Origin: Moraxella catarrhalis
GTDB taxonomy: Bacteria; Pseudomonadota; Gammaproteobacteria; Pseudomonadales; Moraxellaceae
Direction of reading: 5' to 3'
Length of the DNA: 56,423 nucleotides
NCBI RefSeq assembly: GCF_001656295.1
Contig: NZ_LXHE01000026.1
Location: 1 to 56,423 of the forward strand
The notes under the pieces were generated by a model. It searched no databases. It saw only the letters and a list, made by a program, of their open reading frames with translations, and was not told where the DNA came from. How positions within the stretch are numbered: position 1 is the stretch's first letter; each line of letters starts with the position of its first letter. This document shows positions 38,825 through 48,780 of the stretch, piece after piece. The position numbers and the translations under genes are program-made.

Positions 38825-38862
38825 AAAAAACACTCCAAAGACCGATTTTGGGGTGTTTTTGT
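38825..38862 (+). terminator. Terminator after the AAHS-type gene
   Basis: AAAAAACACTCCAAA and TTTTGGGGTGTTTTT form a long stem around GACCGA, followed by T runs. It may serve the convergent thioredoxin-like gene as well. Confidence 0.8.
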
Positions 38863-38883
38863 TTTTTACTTCTTTTGGAGATT

Positions 38884-39411
38884 TTATTGTTGAACACGAT
38901 CCCAAAGCATTCTTAGCTTCAGCGACCAAAGCGGTGCGATGCCTGTAAATCGCTGTACAGGCTTTCCTTGATATAAAATAACAAACGATGGCGTCACTTG
39001 TCCTTGCCAGTTGGCGAATATTTGTCCATCGGTATCATTAATAGTCGTAAAATGATATTGATGTCTTTGTAAATATTGACCAAGTTGTGCGTCATCTCCT
39101 GATTTGACAGCGATACTGACGACAGAATAACCATCTTGGTGTAGTTGATTGACTTTAGGTGAGGTGATGGTACACACATGACACCAGCTTCCCCAAAAAT
39201 ATATCAAGACAGGTGATTCTTGGCTGATGGCAGCAATATCAATGGCAGTGCCTTGATAATCTTTTAATTGTAAATTGGGTTTAACGGGCATGATAGGCTG
39301 ACGCAACCAGTTAATCAACAGATAAATGATGAGAAATAATACCAGATATTTAAATATCGCTAATGATGATTTTAATATCATGGGCAAGGTTGGTAAACGC
39401 ATATTCATCAT
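38884..39411 (-). CDS. TlpA/ScsD-like membrane-anchored thioredoxin
   Basis: A 175-residue protein with one N-terminal transmembrane anchor (about residues 15-35) and a periplasmic thioredoxin fold. The active site is CHVC (C77, C80) in YFWGSWCHVCTITSP, and the cis-proline loop is GQVTPSFVIL. ScsD-type proteins reduce or oxidise envelope thiols and are linked to copper tolerance; a CopD-like gene is next on the same strand, which supports but does not prove such a role. Confidence 0.85.
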   Translation of the reverse strand: MMNMRLPTLPMILKSSLAIFKYLVLFLIIYLLINWLRQPIMPVKPNLQLKDYQGTAIDIAAISQESPVLIYFWGSWCHVCTITSPKVNQLHQDGYSVVSIAVKSGDDAQLGQYLQRHQYHFTTINDTDGQIFANWQGQVTPSFVILYQGKPVQRFTGIAPLWSLKLRMLWDRVQQ

Positions 39412-39561
39412 AATATTTTATCGTGATAAGCCTGACTTATTTTAAAGCATTGATTAACGATTGTGCTAACTGATTTAACAAGCGACTAAAATGAGAATTT
39501 GGTATGATAACGAGTTATCTGCAGCACCATCAGCTCTATTCTTAACAATCATCGGCTGATA

Positions 39562-40014
39562 TTAAAACCCTGTCCGAAATAATACCCCAGTTGTCATAAA
39601 TGCCACCCCCAATACGGTTACCAAGATAATATGTCCAGCAAATATATGGCGTAACTTAGCATTACCCAAGTCTTTTTTTAATCTTGGAATGACGATAAGT
39701 TGAGCGGACAAAGCCGTCAGTATGGTGAATATTAGCCATGTGATTTTCATGCTAATCAGTACTGAAATTTGGTTATGATAATCAGTGAGCATACTAAAGC
39801 TGGGCAAATATTTGTGTGCCATATAAAAGCCTGTCAAGACCTGCACAACCAAAGCAGTCATGCCCAATTTTTCAAAACTATTTTCAAAGTTTAAGATGGG
39901 TTGGCTGTCCTGATGACGCACAGCCTTGGGTAATATGCACAGACACAGATATAAATGACCACCAACCCAAATACAGGCACCCAAAATATGCCAAAATAAT
40001 AACCAAAAGTTCAT
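39562..40014 (-). CDS. CopD-family / DUF-type integral membrane protein
   Basis: A 150-residue protein with four predicted transmembrane helices. Histidines in WHILGACIWVGGHLYL, AHKYLP and FAGHIIL resemble the heme or copper-ligand pattern of the CopD superfamily. Its role is uncertain: copper import or a b-type-cytochrome-like function have both been attached to relatives. It lies 150 bases upstream of the TlpA-like gene on the same strand. Confidence 0.7.
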   Translation of the reverse strand: MNFWLLFWHILGACIWVGGHLYLCLCILPKAVRHQDSQPILNFENSFEKLGMTALVVQVLTGFYMAHKYLPSFSMLTDYHNQISVLISMKITWLIFTILTALSAQLIVIPRLKKDLGNAKLRHIFAGHIILVTVLGVAFMTTGVLFRTGF

Positions 40015-40191
40015 AAATCGCCTTGATAAAATTTGATTAAATCATTGCTTATGAGTACAAATACTGATACTGTGCGTCTTATGAGCATAAATTTTATGAT
40101 GATAAAGTGCGGTATTAACACGAGATACCAGTCATATTTTTTTACAAGCCATCTTTTTTATGAATTATTTTTAAATGATGGTATTGTAGAT

Positions 40192-40515
40192 TTAGCGTTC
40201 TAAATACTGAATCTTACCCTTAACGCCATCCCATTTTTCGTAGTCAGGTAGGGCGTCTTTTTTCTCAGTGATGTTTGGCCAAACAGCGGATAACTCTTCA
40301 TTAATTTTTAAAAATTCTTCTTGACCGCTTGGAACTTCATCTTCAGAGAAAATGGCATTGGCAGGGCATTCAGGTTCACACAAAGCACAATCAATACATT
40401 CATCAGGGTTGATGACCAAAAAATTAGGACCTTCATAAAAGCAATCAACAGGACAAACTTCAACACAGTCGGTATATTTACAGAGGATGCAGTTATCAGT
40501 TACAACAAAAGTCAT
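40192..40515 (-). CDS. fdxA: 7Fe ferredoxin FdxA
   Basis: A 107-residue seven-iron ferredoxin. Ligands are C9, C17, C50 for the 3Fe-4S cluster and C21, C40, C43, C46 for the 4Fe-4S cluster, with extra cysteines at 12 and 25. The sequence [19 protein letters not shown] is highly conserved in this family. The C-terminal extension of about 40 residues is normal. It is a single-gene unit. Confidence 0.95.
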   Translation of the reverse strand: MTFVVTDNCILCKYTDCVEVCPVDCFYEGPNFLVINPDECIDCALCEPECPANAIFSEDEVPSGQEEFLKINEELSAVWPNITEKKDALPDYEKWDGVKGKIQYLER

Positions 40516-40705
40516 GTTCTTACCTTAGCGATTGGCTGGGGCGGTGAATTGCTGCCCGTAGGAATAAAAAATTAAAGAATGACAAAAAAAGCACAAAATG
40601 GACAGCTGTCCAAATCAAGACTATTTTAGCCTGTTTATCAGATTTTCTCAAATAAAAGTCTGGTATTTATTATGCCAAAAGTGAAAAAAGATTTCCAAAA
40701 TAAGC

Positions 40706-40747
40706 AAAAGCTCTAAGCGATTGCAAATAAATATCGCTTAGAGCTTT
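40706..40747 (-). terminator. Terminator of the 171-residue hypothetical gene
   Basis: AAAGCTCTAAGCGAT and ATCGCTTAGAGCTTT form a perfect 15-bp stem with an 11-base loop, followed by TTTT on the minus strand, 57 bases past the stop codon. The rest of 40516-40804 shows nothing further. Confidence 0.85.
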
Positions 40748-40804
40748 GATGATACGAATCATAATCATTTAGATAAACTAAAATGAATATCTTGGATATA
40801 TCAA

Positions 40805-41320
40805 TTAAGCGTTAAAATCCTGTGAGCTTGCCTCTTGGCGTTGAGATTGCTTGGCAATTTTATAGCATTCTTCGATATGATCAAAAGCAATTTTCTTAAA
40901 AATCATATAGCCCAAAGTCGCTGCAACCATCGAGCCGCCCAACGGGATAAACTTACTGACTTGCTTACCAATAAAGCGTCCGCCAAAGCCTTGAATGGTC
41001 TTATTAACGACGCCACGAGCAGCAATCAAGCCACCAACAGAGACAATGCGATCTTTGATATTCTGCTTGCGTGCTTCTTCGGTTGAGGTATCTAAATTGG
41101 CTTTATCTTTTAGACCAAAGCGTTCGGTGATTTCAGGTAATAGCTTAGTTAGCATTGCCACATCAACGGCAACATCTAAAAATGGCAAGGGAATGACGGC
41201 AGCACCTGCTGAGACTTTGGCTCGAGATTTGGCCAAAGATTGGCACTCAGAACGGATTTTTTCTAAATCTAAGGTAGGGTCAATTTGAGAAGCGACAGGC
41301 TGACTAACAGGCGTTGACAT
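40805..41320 (-). CDS. Hypothetical protein with two glycine/alanine-rich hydrophobic segments
   Basis: A 171-residue protein I do not recognise firmly. Segments VSAGAAVIPLPFLDVAVDVAML (about residues 36-57) and FIPLGGSMVAATLGYMIFKKI (about 132-152) could insert in membranes, as in the C-terminal regions of DUF697/EcsC-like proteins. The middle GGLIAARGVVNKTIQGFGGRFIGKQ is helical. The ends are charged. It is monocistronic, with its own terminator. Confidence 0.55.
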   Translation of the reverse strand: MSTPVSQPVASQIDPTLDLEKIRSECQSLAKSRAKVSAGAAVIPLPFLDVAVDVAMLTKLLPEITERFGLKDKANLDTSTEEARKQNIKDRIVSVGGLIAARGVVNKTIQGFGGRFIGKQVSKFIPLGGSMVAATLGYMIFKKIAFDHIEECYKIAKQSQRQEASSQDFNA

Positions 41321-41496
41321 GGTTATTTTCCTTGAGTAATTGAATGTGAATGCGGTAGCTGTAATGGCTATTTTATATATGTGTCATCTTAATAGTTACA
41401 TTTTACGATAATTCTAAAAAGTTACAAGTAATTTTTTTTGTATGCTTTGTATTGCTTATGTCAATGGTACGGTAGGGTATCATGTATCATTATAGG

Positions 41497-43047
41497 TCAG
41501 CCATGCTTGAGCTGGCTTGGGCGAAAGCCAGTGATGAGTAGTGCGATACCATAAATGATTGCCCCAAAACCGCATATGCCCAGCAAGATGGCAATTTTTA
41601 GCCAGTGATTAGCATCAATTGGATATAAGGGCAAAATGACAGATAAGCTAATCACCATGGCAAGATTGGCAATCACAAATTGTCGTATCATCTTTTTCCA
41701 GTGAGTGCCAAAACGATAGATACCACGGCGATGTAAAACGGCATAAAGTAGACCTGCGTTAACAAAACTTGCTGCTGTGGTTGCCAAGGCTAATCCACCA
41801 TGTAAAGGCAGTTTCATTAAATAAAATAGCCCAATAAATACGACGCTAAAAATCATATTAGCAAATACTGAAATGATGCCAATTTTAACAGGTGTTTTGG
41901 TGTCCTGATTTGCAAAAAATGCAGGGGCAAAAATTTTAATGAGCATAAATCCTAAGATTCCACCTGATAAAGACTTTAGAGCAATACCACTCATCAAGGC
42001 ATCTTGGTGGGTGAATTGACCACGCACAAACAAAGCATCCATTAAGATATCTGATAAAACAAATATCGCAAGGCTGGCTGGTATACCAATGACAAGAATT
42101 AAGCGAGCTGCCCAATCTAGCGTTTGGCGAAAACTTTCATCATCTGACTTGGCACGACTTGATGATAGGCTTGGTAAAATTACCGTACCAATTGCCACAC
42201 CAATGAGTCCTAATGGCAATTCACTTAAGCGTTCGGCGGCATACATCCATGATACTGAACCTGCAATCATTAATGAGGCAAATACGGTGCTTAATAATAA
42301 GTTAATCTGGGTGACGGATACCCCAAAAATAGCAGGCAGCATTAGCTTTAAAATACGCCTAACGCCTTCATCTTTAAAGCTGATACTGGGTGGGATAAGT
42401 AGTTTTTGTTGCCAAAGCTGCGGCAACTGTATGAGTAGCTGCAAAATGCCTGAAATTGCGACGGCATAACCCAATGCCATGATTGGCTTATCAAGCATCG
42501 GTGCTAATATTAATGCACCGCCAATCATACAAAGATTTAGTAATACAGGGGCAAAGGCGGGTGCTGCAAATCTGCCATAACTTTGTAGAATGCTACCAAA
42601 AAATGCGGTCATGGAGATGAATAATAAATAAGGAAAAGTCAAGCGTAGCAGCTCAGTGGCAGTACCAAACTTTTGGGGATCATCGGCAAAACCTGGTGCG
42701 AATAAATACACCACTTGAGGTGCTAAAAAGATGACCGCCACCGTCAAGACAAGCAGCACCAAGGATAATACGCCAGAGACACGAGCAATCAGCAGTTGCA
42801 CCTCAGTTAAGGTGCGTGCTTCTTTGTACTCTGTTAACACAGGAACAAAGGCTTGGGAAAATGCCCCTTCGGCAAACAGACGGCGTAAAAAATTGGGGAT
42901 TTTAAAGGCAACCAAAAAGGCATCCATCAACCCACCAGCACCAAAAACACTCATCAAAACCATGTCTCTGATTAAACCTAAAATACGAGAAAGCATGGTC
43001 ATGGAACTGACAATGACGGTGGAGCGAAAGAGCCGAGATTTTGCCAT
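41497..43047 (-). CDS. murJ: Lipid II flippase MurJ
   Basis: A 516-residue MOP-superfamily protein with 14 predicted transmembrane helices. The N-terminus RSTVIVSSMTMLSRILGLIRD and FKIPNFLRRLFAEGAFSQAFVP are signature stretches; the latter contains the arginines of the central cavity. It flips lipid II to the periplasmic side for peptidoglycan synthesis and is essential in most bacteria. The next gene on the same strand upstream is ampD, a peptidoglycan recycling enzyme. Confidence 0.96.
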   Translation of the reverse strand: MAKSRLFRSTVIVSSMTMLSRILGLIRDMVLMSVFGAGGLMDAFLVAFKIPNFLRRLFAEGAFSQAFVPVLTEYKEARTLTEVQLLIARVSGVLSLVLLVLTVAVIFLAPQVVYLFAPGFADDPQKFGTATELLRLTFPYLLFISMTAFFGSILQSYGRFAAPAFAPVLLNLCMIGGALILAPMLDKPIMALGYAVAISGILQLLIQLPQLWQQKLLIPPSISFKDEGVRRILKLMLPAIFGVSVTQINLLLSTVFASLMIAGSVSWMYAAERLSELPLGLIGVAIGTVILPSLSSSRAKSDDESFRQTLDWAARLILVIGIPASLAIFVLSDILMDALFVRGQFTHQDALMSGIALKSLSGGILGFMLIKIFAPAFFANQDTKTPVKIGIISVFANMIFSVVFIGLFYLMKLPLHGGLALATTAASFVNAGLLYAVLHRRGIYRFGTHWKKMIRQFVIANLAMVISLSVILPLYPIDANHWLKIAILLGICGFGAIIYGIALLITGFRPSQLKHG

Positions 43048-43223
43048 CTTAATATAAACTTATCAAAAATGTGTTATTCTACTTGGTTTTTAACTAATTT
43101 GCTCAGTTTTCTTGGATACTTTGTCCATAAAAGCGATAAAAATTTTGTAAGCTAAGATGTCAAGCGATCATGACTTGATTGATTTAATGAATTCAAAGAG
43201 CCTTGGCTGAATTGACAAGCCGC

Positions 43224-43862
43224 TTAAATCATCATTTGAGCGACCAAAGCACGCAGCGTTTGCCAGTCAAAATACTTACCTGGATCAGTTTTTCGGTGGG
43301 GAGCAATGTCGCTATGCCCCATTAAATGGCGGCGTGTGGCAGGATAAGCATCATAAATAGCAACAATGATTTGACCAAGAACTTGATACTGGGCAGCTTC
43401 AAAGGGTATATCATCAGCCCCTTCAAGTTCAATGCCAATGGTAAAGTCGTTGCAGTTTTGACGACCCAAATAGGTAGATTGTCCCGCATGCCACGCACGA
43501 TCATTAAAATTGACAAACTGTGTGACGCTGCCATTGCGTTCGATGAATAAATGTGCAGAGACTTTGAGTGTATGAATGTCTTGAAAGTATGCGTGATCAT
43601 TGGGGTTGAGCTGATTTTGAAAAAAAGCCTTGACATGATGCACGCCGTCGGCATTGACTTGCCCAAACTGTGAAGGGGGTAGACTGATATTGTGAATAAC
43701 AATGCCTGTTATGAGACCTGTTTTGTCAGCAGGACGAGCATTAAAATTTTCAGATTGGATGAATGTCGCACCCTGTAAAATTCCATGTTGTATCACAAAA
43801 GCTGAACACATAAGATAGACCGATTTGACTGATGATAAAATTATTTTAGCATAATTAATCAT
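43224..43862 (-). CDS. ampD: 1,6-anhydro-N-acetylmuramyl-L-alanine amidase AmpD
   Basis: A 212-residue zinc amidase of peptidoglycan recycling. The zinc ligands are in VIHNISLPP (first H), RAWHAG (middle region) and GHSDIAPHRKTDPGKYFDW (last H and D), all present. It removes the peptide from anhydro-muropeptides in the cytosol. The first 17 residues (MINYAKIILSSVKSVYL) are not typical of AmpD; the internal ATG at about 43811 would give a 195-residue protein and is more likely. AmpD affects beta-lactamase induction where AmpR is present; none is seen here. Confidence 0.92.
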   Translation of the reverse strand: MINYAKIILSSVKSVYLMCSAFVIQHGILQGATFIQSENFNARPADKTGLITGIVIHNISLPPSQFGQVNADGVHHVKAFFQNQLNPNDHAYFQDIHTLKVSAHLFIERNGSVTQFVNFNDRAWHAGQSTYLGRQNCNDFTIGIELEGADDIPFEAAQYQVLGQIIVAIYDAYPATRRHLMGHSDIAPHRKTDPGKYFDWQTLRALVAQMMI

Positions 43863-43945
43863 GTCAAAAACAGTTCAAAAACAGTCAATTGCTGGGATTA
43901 AGCTGTGCTACAATAAGCCGTATTATTGAGATTTTGGAAGATAGT

Positions 43946-45793
43946 ATGAAGCATACCACCAAATTGAGTGCCATATCTTCGGGCATCTTTATACTGCCAT
44001 TTGTGATGAGTTTGCCATCTTATGCTGCCAATACCATCACTGATGCCGCTCAAATCAAGCCAAACGCTGTTAGCAGACAAGATGGCTTTGTTGATACAAA
44101 AGCCGATCAGATGATGAATCCTTATGGACTAAGTGATAAAGCCTTACAAAGTATCAGTCAATCGGTGGGCTGGCGGCGGCTGTTATTATTTCAAGATACG
44201 CCTGTTGAGCATGATAACAGCAGTATTGATAATCCTAAATTTTTTTTGGCACAAAATGGGCGTCATGATGCCCATGCTGAACTTATCGCCACATTATCCG
44301 CCATGCAAAGAGGTGATAGTGATGCGATATGCCGCTTTGTTGCACGGACGCACTTTTTAACCCAAGTTTTGGCAGCTCAAGATATTGATAGCGGTATTGA
44401 TGATAGGCAGTGCAGCGATTTTCATGCCTTTGCAGGTACACTCAATGCTAAGCGTTTGTCGCTGATTTTTGCTGAAGAGCACCCCAATAACATTGCTTCT
44501 GCTTTTGCCCATGTACTGATGCGTGTCGATGATGGACAAGATGAAGATAAAGCCGCCACGGCGATTAATTACACTGTACAGCCCAACAAAGCTGATGGCG
44601 TCCTCGTCTCAACAGCCAAATCCATCATCGGAGGTTATCTGGGTGTGATGGAAATTATGCCTTATCAAAAAAAGGCAGATGATTATTTGGTCAAAGACGA
44701 ACGAGATTTGTGGCAATTTAGTCTGAATTTAACACCCAAAGAAGTGACGCAGATTGTCCGTCATATTTGGGAGGTTAAAGAGATGAAGCGTCCGTATTTT
44801 TTTACGCATGATAATTGTGCGACCGAAATTGTCAGATTGATTGATGTGGTTCGTCCTAAAGGGCATGTACAAGCTGATATCGGTAATGTTGTCATTCCCT
44901 CACGCATTGCAGCGATTTTAAGTCAGGCAGGCATGGTGACAGACCAAAAATTTATCCCCTCAAACTCAACCATTAGGCAAGCTAAGCTTAATAATGGCGA
45001 AGATTTTGATATTGATCATATCGTCCCTAGCCGTAATAATCCTGTCCACTCAATGCCAGTGCATCGTATCGGTGTCGGTGCTGGGATGGATACTCGGCTG
45101 GATGATCGCGCGGTTTATGGCATTCAATTAAACACTGCGTATCAAGACTGGCTGGATAATCCACACGGAGTGCGTCCTTTGCTTGATTTGCAGGCGATGT
45201 CACTTGAGGTAATCGCTGATGATCAAAAGGTTAAGATCAAAGATTTTACCATCTTTTCAACCCGAAGCCTTAATCCGGCAAATACCGCCAAAAATAACGC
45301 CACTGCCAAAAAAGGCGTGGGTCAAGCATCAGCACTTCGCGTGGGCTTGACGCAGGTCATTGATGCGTCAAATGAGGCTAATAACGATCACTTGGTATTT
45401 GATGTACAAATTAAAAAAGGCAAAGCTTGGAATTTTGGTCAGCCGCGTCCAGGCAGCGGCGAGATCGCTGACACCACCTGCTATGCATTGGCAGGAGGGG
45501 GTGTCCAAGCAGGGCGGATCAATCAAGGCTATCGCATTGGGCTTGGCGCTGATTTGGGCTGTGTACATTATGCCACAGACCGGCTGCGCGGCTTGGTGGA
45601 GGTATCATTGCCTTATTATTATCATTCTGATGACGCACCAGGCATGCGCTCAGGCTATCTACAGCCTGCCTTGAGTGTTGGAATACAAGCAGATATTGCA
45701 CCTTATCATGCCGTGCGTCTGACTGCTCAGCGTGAAAAACTAAACAGTGATTATATAACTCAAGCGATGTTGTCGGTACAAAGGTATTTTTAA
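43946..45793 (+). CDS. Exported DUF4105/Lnb N-terminal-type protein
   Basis: A 615-residue protein from the ATG at 43946 (GGAAG upstream); the longer frame adds 19 unlikely residues. A signal peptide ends near YAANTITDA. The central part, with GRHDAHAELIATLSAM and PYFFTHDNCATEIVRLIDVV (about residues 275-300), matches DUF4105, the periplasmic domain also seen at the N-terminus of Lnb-type intramolecular transacylases. The C-terminal 250 residues alternate short strands and end in an aromatic (VQRYF), consistent with an outer-membrane barrel. The enzymatic role here is uncertain. Confidence 0.75.
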   Translation: MKHTTKLSAISSGIFILPFVMSLPSYAANTITDAAQIKPNAVSRQDGFVDTKADQMMNPYGLSDKALQSISQSVGWRRLLLFQDTPVEHDNSSIDNPKFFLAQNGRHDAHAELIATLSAMQRGDSDAICRFVARTHFLTQVLAAQDIDSGIDDRQCSDFHAFAGTLNAKRLSLIFAEEHPNNIASAFAHVLMRVDDGQDEDKAATAINYTVQPNKADGVLVSTAKSIIGGYLGVMEIMPYQKKADDYLVKDERDLWQFSLNLTPKEVTQIVRHIWEVKEMKRPYFFTHDNCATEIVRLIDVVRPKGHVQADIGNVVIPSRIAAILSQAGMVTDQKFIPSNSTIRQAKLNNGEDFDIDHIVPSRNNPVHSMPVHRIGVGAGMDTRLDDRAVYGIQLNTAYQDWLDNPHGVRPLLDLQAMSLEVIADDQKVKIKDFTIFSTRSLNPANTAKNNATAKKGVGQASALRVGLTQVIDASNEANNDHLVFDVQIKKGKAWNFGQPRPGSGEIADTTCYALAGGGVQAGRINQGYRIGLGADLGCVHYATDRLRGLVEVSLPYYYHSDDAPGMRSGYLQPALSVGIQADIAPYHAVRLTAQREKLNSDYITQAMLSVQRYF

Positions 45794-45808
45794 CAAAGGC
45801 ATTTTAAA

Positions 45809-46657
45809 ATGGCAAATTATTTAGTGATTGGTCAAGGCAATATCGGCAAGCCTTTGGCAATCAGATTGGCAAAATCTCATACTGTCAAAACCGTGGCTAG
45901 ACGCTTGCATGAATATGGCACTTTGGCTGAAGATATTCATTTTTTACAAAAAGACGCCAAGACTTTGACCTTGGATGATGTCAAAGATACCACGCATCTT
46001 GCCATCATTATCACGCCATCAAACATGGGGCGAGCGTCGGCTTTGGATTATCAAAAAAGCTATTTGGCAGTGTGTCAGCATATTGTAGATTTGGCAAATC
46101 AGTCATGTGGGTGGCAGCAAAAGCTTAAGCAGGTGTTATTTGTGTCATCAACATCGGTTTATGGTCAAAACCAAGGCGAGTGGATTGATGAGACCACGCC
46201 TGCACTGCCTATCACTGATACCGCTCAGATATTAAAAGATGCCGAAGATTTGCTTTGGCAAACCTTTGGCAAGCGTGCCATTATTGTGCGTGCTGGTGGC
46301 ATTTATCATAAAAATAGCATAAGACTCATTGAGCAGGCACGCCAAGCCCATTTGGTTGGCATTCCACGCCATCATTATACCAACCGCATCATGGATAGCG
46401 ATTTGGTAAACTGCTTGTATCAAATTTTGGTGAGTGATTGCCCCAAGTCGTTGTACCTTGCGACAGATAATACACCTGTGACAAGTTTTGAGGTGCTTGA
46501 ACATATCGCAAAAAGTATGAATTACCCATCTGTCACACCTATCTTTGATCCGCCAAGTGGCAAACGGATTATTGCAAATATTAATACCAACTGGCTAAGC
46601 TATCCTAATTATCAGATAGGATACGATGCTGTGATTGCACACTTGATCAGATCTTAG
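45809..46657 (+). CDS. NAD(P)-dependent epimerase/dehydratase-like protein (SDR, YeeZ type)
   Basis: A 282-residue Rossmann-fold protein. The dinucleotide loop is VIGQGNIGKPLAIRL at the N-terminus, and VLFVSSTSVYGQNQGEWIDE contains the SDR serine and tyrosine region. Ordering resembles E. coli YeeZ, whose substrate is unknown. It lies 15 bases after the DUF4105 gene and is probably co-transcribed. Confidence 0.8.
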   Translation: MANYLVIGQGNIGKPLAIRLAKSHTVKTVARRLHEYGTLAEDIHFLQKDAKTLTLDDVKDTTHLAIIITPSNMGRASALDYQKSYLAVCQHIVDLANQSCGWQQKLKQVLFVSSTSVYGQNQGEWIDETTPALPITDTAQILKDAEDLLWQTFGKRAIIVRAGGIYHKNSIRLIEQARQAHLVGIPRHHYTNRIMDSDLVNCLYQILVSDCPKSLYLATDNTPVTSFEVLEHIAKSMNYPSVTPIFDPPSGKRIIANINTNWLSYPNYQIGYDAVIAHLIRS

Positions 46658-46703
46658 TCGATTATTTATACCATTTTGGTATCTAAAACGCCATTCATTT
46701 CCC

Positions 46704-46735
46704 ATAAAAAAGCGGATTAATATCCGCTTTTTATT
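46704..46735. terminator. Bidirectional terminator between the epimerase and DASS genes
   Basis: AAAAAAGCGGAT and ATCCGCTTTTT form a strong stem around TAAT, with A and T runs on either side. Confidence 0.85.
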
Positions 46736-46740
46736 TGGAT

Positions 46741-48210
46741 TTACCAATAACCTAACACTTTCCACCACAGACCGCCGATCAGGGTAAACACGATGATATT
46801 AACCACACTCATCACAAAGCCAGCTTTCCACCATTCTGGCAAAGTGGTATAACCTGATCCAAAAATCACAGGAGAGGTGCCTGTGGCATAGTGCGTCAAA
46901 GTCATCATGATGCTTGATGCCGCCGCCATCAGCAAGGCAAATAGCATTGGTGGCGCACCCAAGGCGACACCTGCCGATAAAAATGCACCAAACATTGCGG
47001 TGATGTATGCTGTCGTACTGGCAAACATATAGTGTGAATACATATATGTGATAAGCAATAAAAGACCTGCCGATAAGCCACCCAAACCCAAACTTGCGAT
47101 GTGTGTTTCAAGGCTGGATGAAAACCATGTAATCAATCCAAGCTTATTTAAAAATGTCGCCATCATAATCAAAGCTGCAAACCAAACGATCGTATCCCAA
47201 GCACCTTTTTCGGCAGTCACATCCTCCCAAGTCAGCACGCCTGTCAAGAGTAGCAAGCTTAAACCAATAAAGGCGGTAGCGGTCGCATTAATGGGGAAAT
47301 TAAATAATAAATTTGGCACGCCTGCCCAACATAGTAATAAAACGGCAAAAATCGCCAACATGATGATTTCATCTCGGCTCATTGCACCCATGTCAGACAG
47401 TTTTTCTTTGGCAAATGTTACCGCATTGGGTGTATTTTTAATTTTGGGTGGAGAGACAAAGTACAGCACCAAAGGCATCAAGGCAAATGCCACCAAACCT
47501 GGAATTAACATTGCCCAAGCCCATTGGCTCCAGCTTAAGCGAAACTCACTGCCCAAAGTTTCGGCGATGAGATTCACCACCAATGGGTTCGGTGCTGTTG
47601 CGGTGATGAACATTGCTGAGCTGATGGGGTTACTGTGATAATTAACCAAAGCAAGGTATTTACCGATCGTATCTTGAGTGTTTTTACTTGGTGATGAGTC
47701 AAAACTGTCGGCAATTGCTCGCATAATCGGATGCATGATTGCACCACCACGAGCGGTATTACTGGGCGTCACAGGCGCTAAGATGAGCTCACTAAAAGCC
47801 AAGCTATAGCCAATACCCAAGGTTTTTTTACCAAAGATGGCAATGAATACATAACCAATACGCGCACCCAAGCCCGTCTTAAGCAAACCACGAGAAATCA
47901 TGATAGATACCCCAATCAGCCAAATCAGTGGATTGGCAAAGCTTGATAATGCATCTTTCATGGCATCATTAGCACTGCCGCCATCAGCCACTGTAATACC
48001 TGTAACAGCGACCAAAGTGATTGCCAAGATTGATAAGGCACCAATGGGCATTGCTTTACCAATAATTGCAGCAATCACGCCAACAAATAACGCAAGCAAA
48101 TTCCAAGCTTGGTCAGTCACACCCTCAGGCGTCGGAATTAAAAGAATCGTCACCGAAAGGGCAATGGCGATGATTAATGGCATGGGTTTAAAGCCGATTT
48201 TCACAGACAT
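46741..48210 (-). CDS. DASS-family anion:Na+ symporter (dicarboxylate transporter)
   Basis: A 489-residue inner-membrane transporter with about 12 hydrophobic segments. The family SNT motifs are visible in PVTPSNTARGGAIMHPI (about residues 148-164) and, in the second half, as TGTSPVIFGSGY. The group carries succinate, malate, 2-oxoglutarate or similar dicarboxylates, some as exchangers (SodiT/CitT branch). The N-terminal GFKPMPLIIAIALSVTILLIPTPEGVT is typical of that branch. A stand-alone gene. Confidence 0.9.
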   Translation of the reverse strand: MSVKIGFKPMPLIIAIALSVTILLIPTPEGVTDQAWNLLALFVGVIAAIIGKAMPIGALSILAITLVAVTGITVADGGSANDAMKDALSSFANPLIWLIGVSIMISRGLLKTGLGARIGYVFIAIFGKKTLGIGYSLAFSELILAPVTPSNTARGGAIMHPIMRAIADSFDSSPSKNTQDTIGKYLALVNYHSNPISSAMFITATAPNPLVVNLIAETLGSEFRLSWSQWAWAMLIPGLVAFALMPLVLYFVSPPKIKNTPNAVTFAKEKLSDMGAMSRDEIIMLAIFAVLLLCWAGVPNLLFNFPINATATAFIGLSLLLLTGVLTWEDVTAEKGAWDTIVWFAALIMMATFLNKLGLITWFSSSLETHIASLGLGGLSAGLLLLITYMYSHYMFASTTAYITAMFGAFLSAGVALGAPPMLFALLMAAASSIMMTLTHYATGTSPVIFGSGYTTLPEWWKAGFVMSVVNIIVFTLIGGLWWKVLGYW

Positions 48211-48419
48211 TTTTATACCTATTTATTTGTAGAAGTGAATATAAAACCACAGTACAGGTGTTTTAATTATTTTTGAGTAATTTAAAATTATTTTAATTTT
48301 ATTATACGATAATAATAGTTTAATAAAAAGTCATAAATTAAAATGATATCAGTTAAACCATTGGGTAAATAAATACCATCCATCTGATAAATTCTCCCAT
48401 GAAAATCCCCACAAACTGG
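48211..48419. other. AT-rich intergenic region upstream of the orphan valS start
   Basis: Holds the promoter side of the DASS gene (minus) and nothing else clear. The 48270-48350 segment is nearly all A and T. Confidence 0.4.
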
Positions 48420-48541
48420 CGAATTTACGGTAAAATAGTTGATTAAATGTCATTTTTTATTATAAATCATCAGAGGGTTATCCCATGAGCATAGACAATT
48501 TATCAACCAATTATAACCCAGTAAATATTGAATCAACATAG
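48420..48541 (+). pseudogene. Orphan 5' end of valS with promoter region
   Basis: From the ATG at 48485 the plus strand reads MSIDNLSTNYNPVNIES and then stops after 18 codons. This matches the start of the intact ValS ([15 protein letters not shown]) in the pattern NL-x-T-x-Y-x-P-x-x-x-E. The upstream region also matches: GGTAAAAT and TTTTTATTA-TAAATCA occur in the same order and spacing before intact valS (51577-51620). It is therefore the native valS start, separated from a full-length copy by two insertion elements. Confidence 0.75.
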
Positions 48542-48589
48542 AAGCGGCAAGGATTTTAAGCTTGTTTGGCAAAAATTTGATCGTATGTC

Positions 48590-48780
48590 AACAACCCACG
48601 CCTAAAGGCGCAGGCTTGCTTAATTAAGCTTATCACTCACCAATAGTCCGAACGCTTTTATGCCACATGGCTGCACTTTGGCAAGCTCCTACCTTTATGC
48701 TGATTGCTTGGTATTGCTGTTTCTTTAGCAAGGGGCAATCAGTGTGGTAATATCCGCCTTAGATAAGGCTTTGGGACAGT
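48590..48780 (-). ncRNA. Predicted omega RNA (reRNA) of the TnpB element
   Basis: TnpB nucleases use a guide RNA transcribed from the 3' end of tnpB through the right end of the element. The 170 bases after the tnpB stop are conserved-looking, contain several short stems and end near the CGCCTAAAGGCG hairpin. The guide would be the flanking sequence beyond the right end (about 48570-48590 and lower). Placement is by analogy only. Confidence 0.4.

Noticed and set aside
43862-43945. Longer starts of ampD and of the DUF4105 gene
   Set aside because: The added residues are atypical of the families and the internal starts have better ribosome-binding sites or signal peptides.
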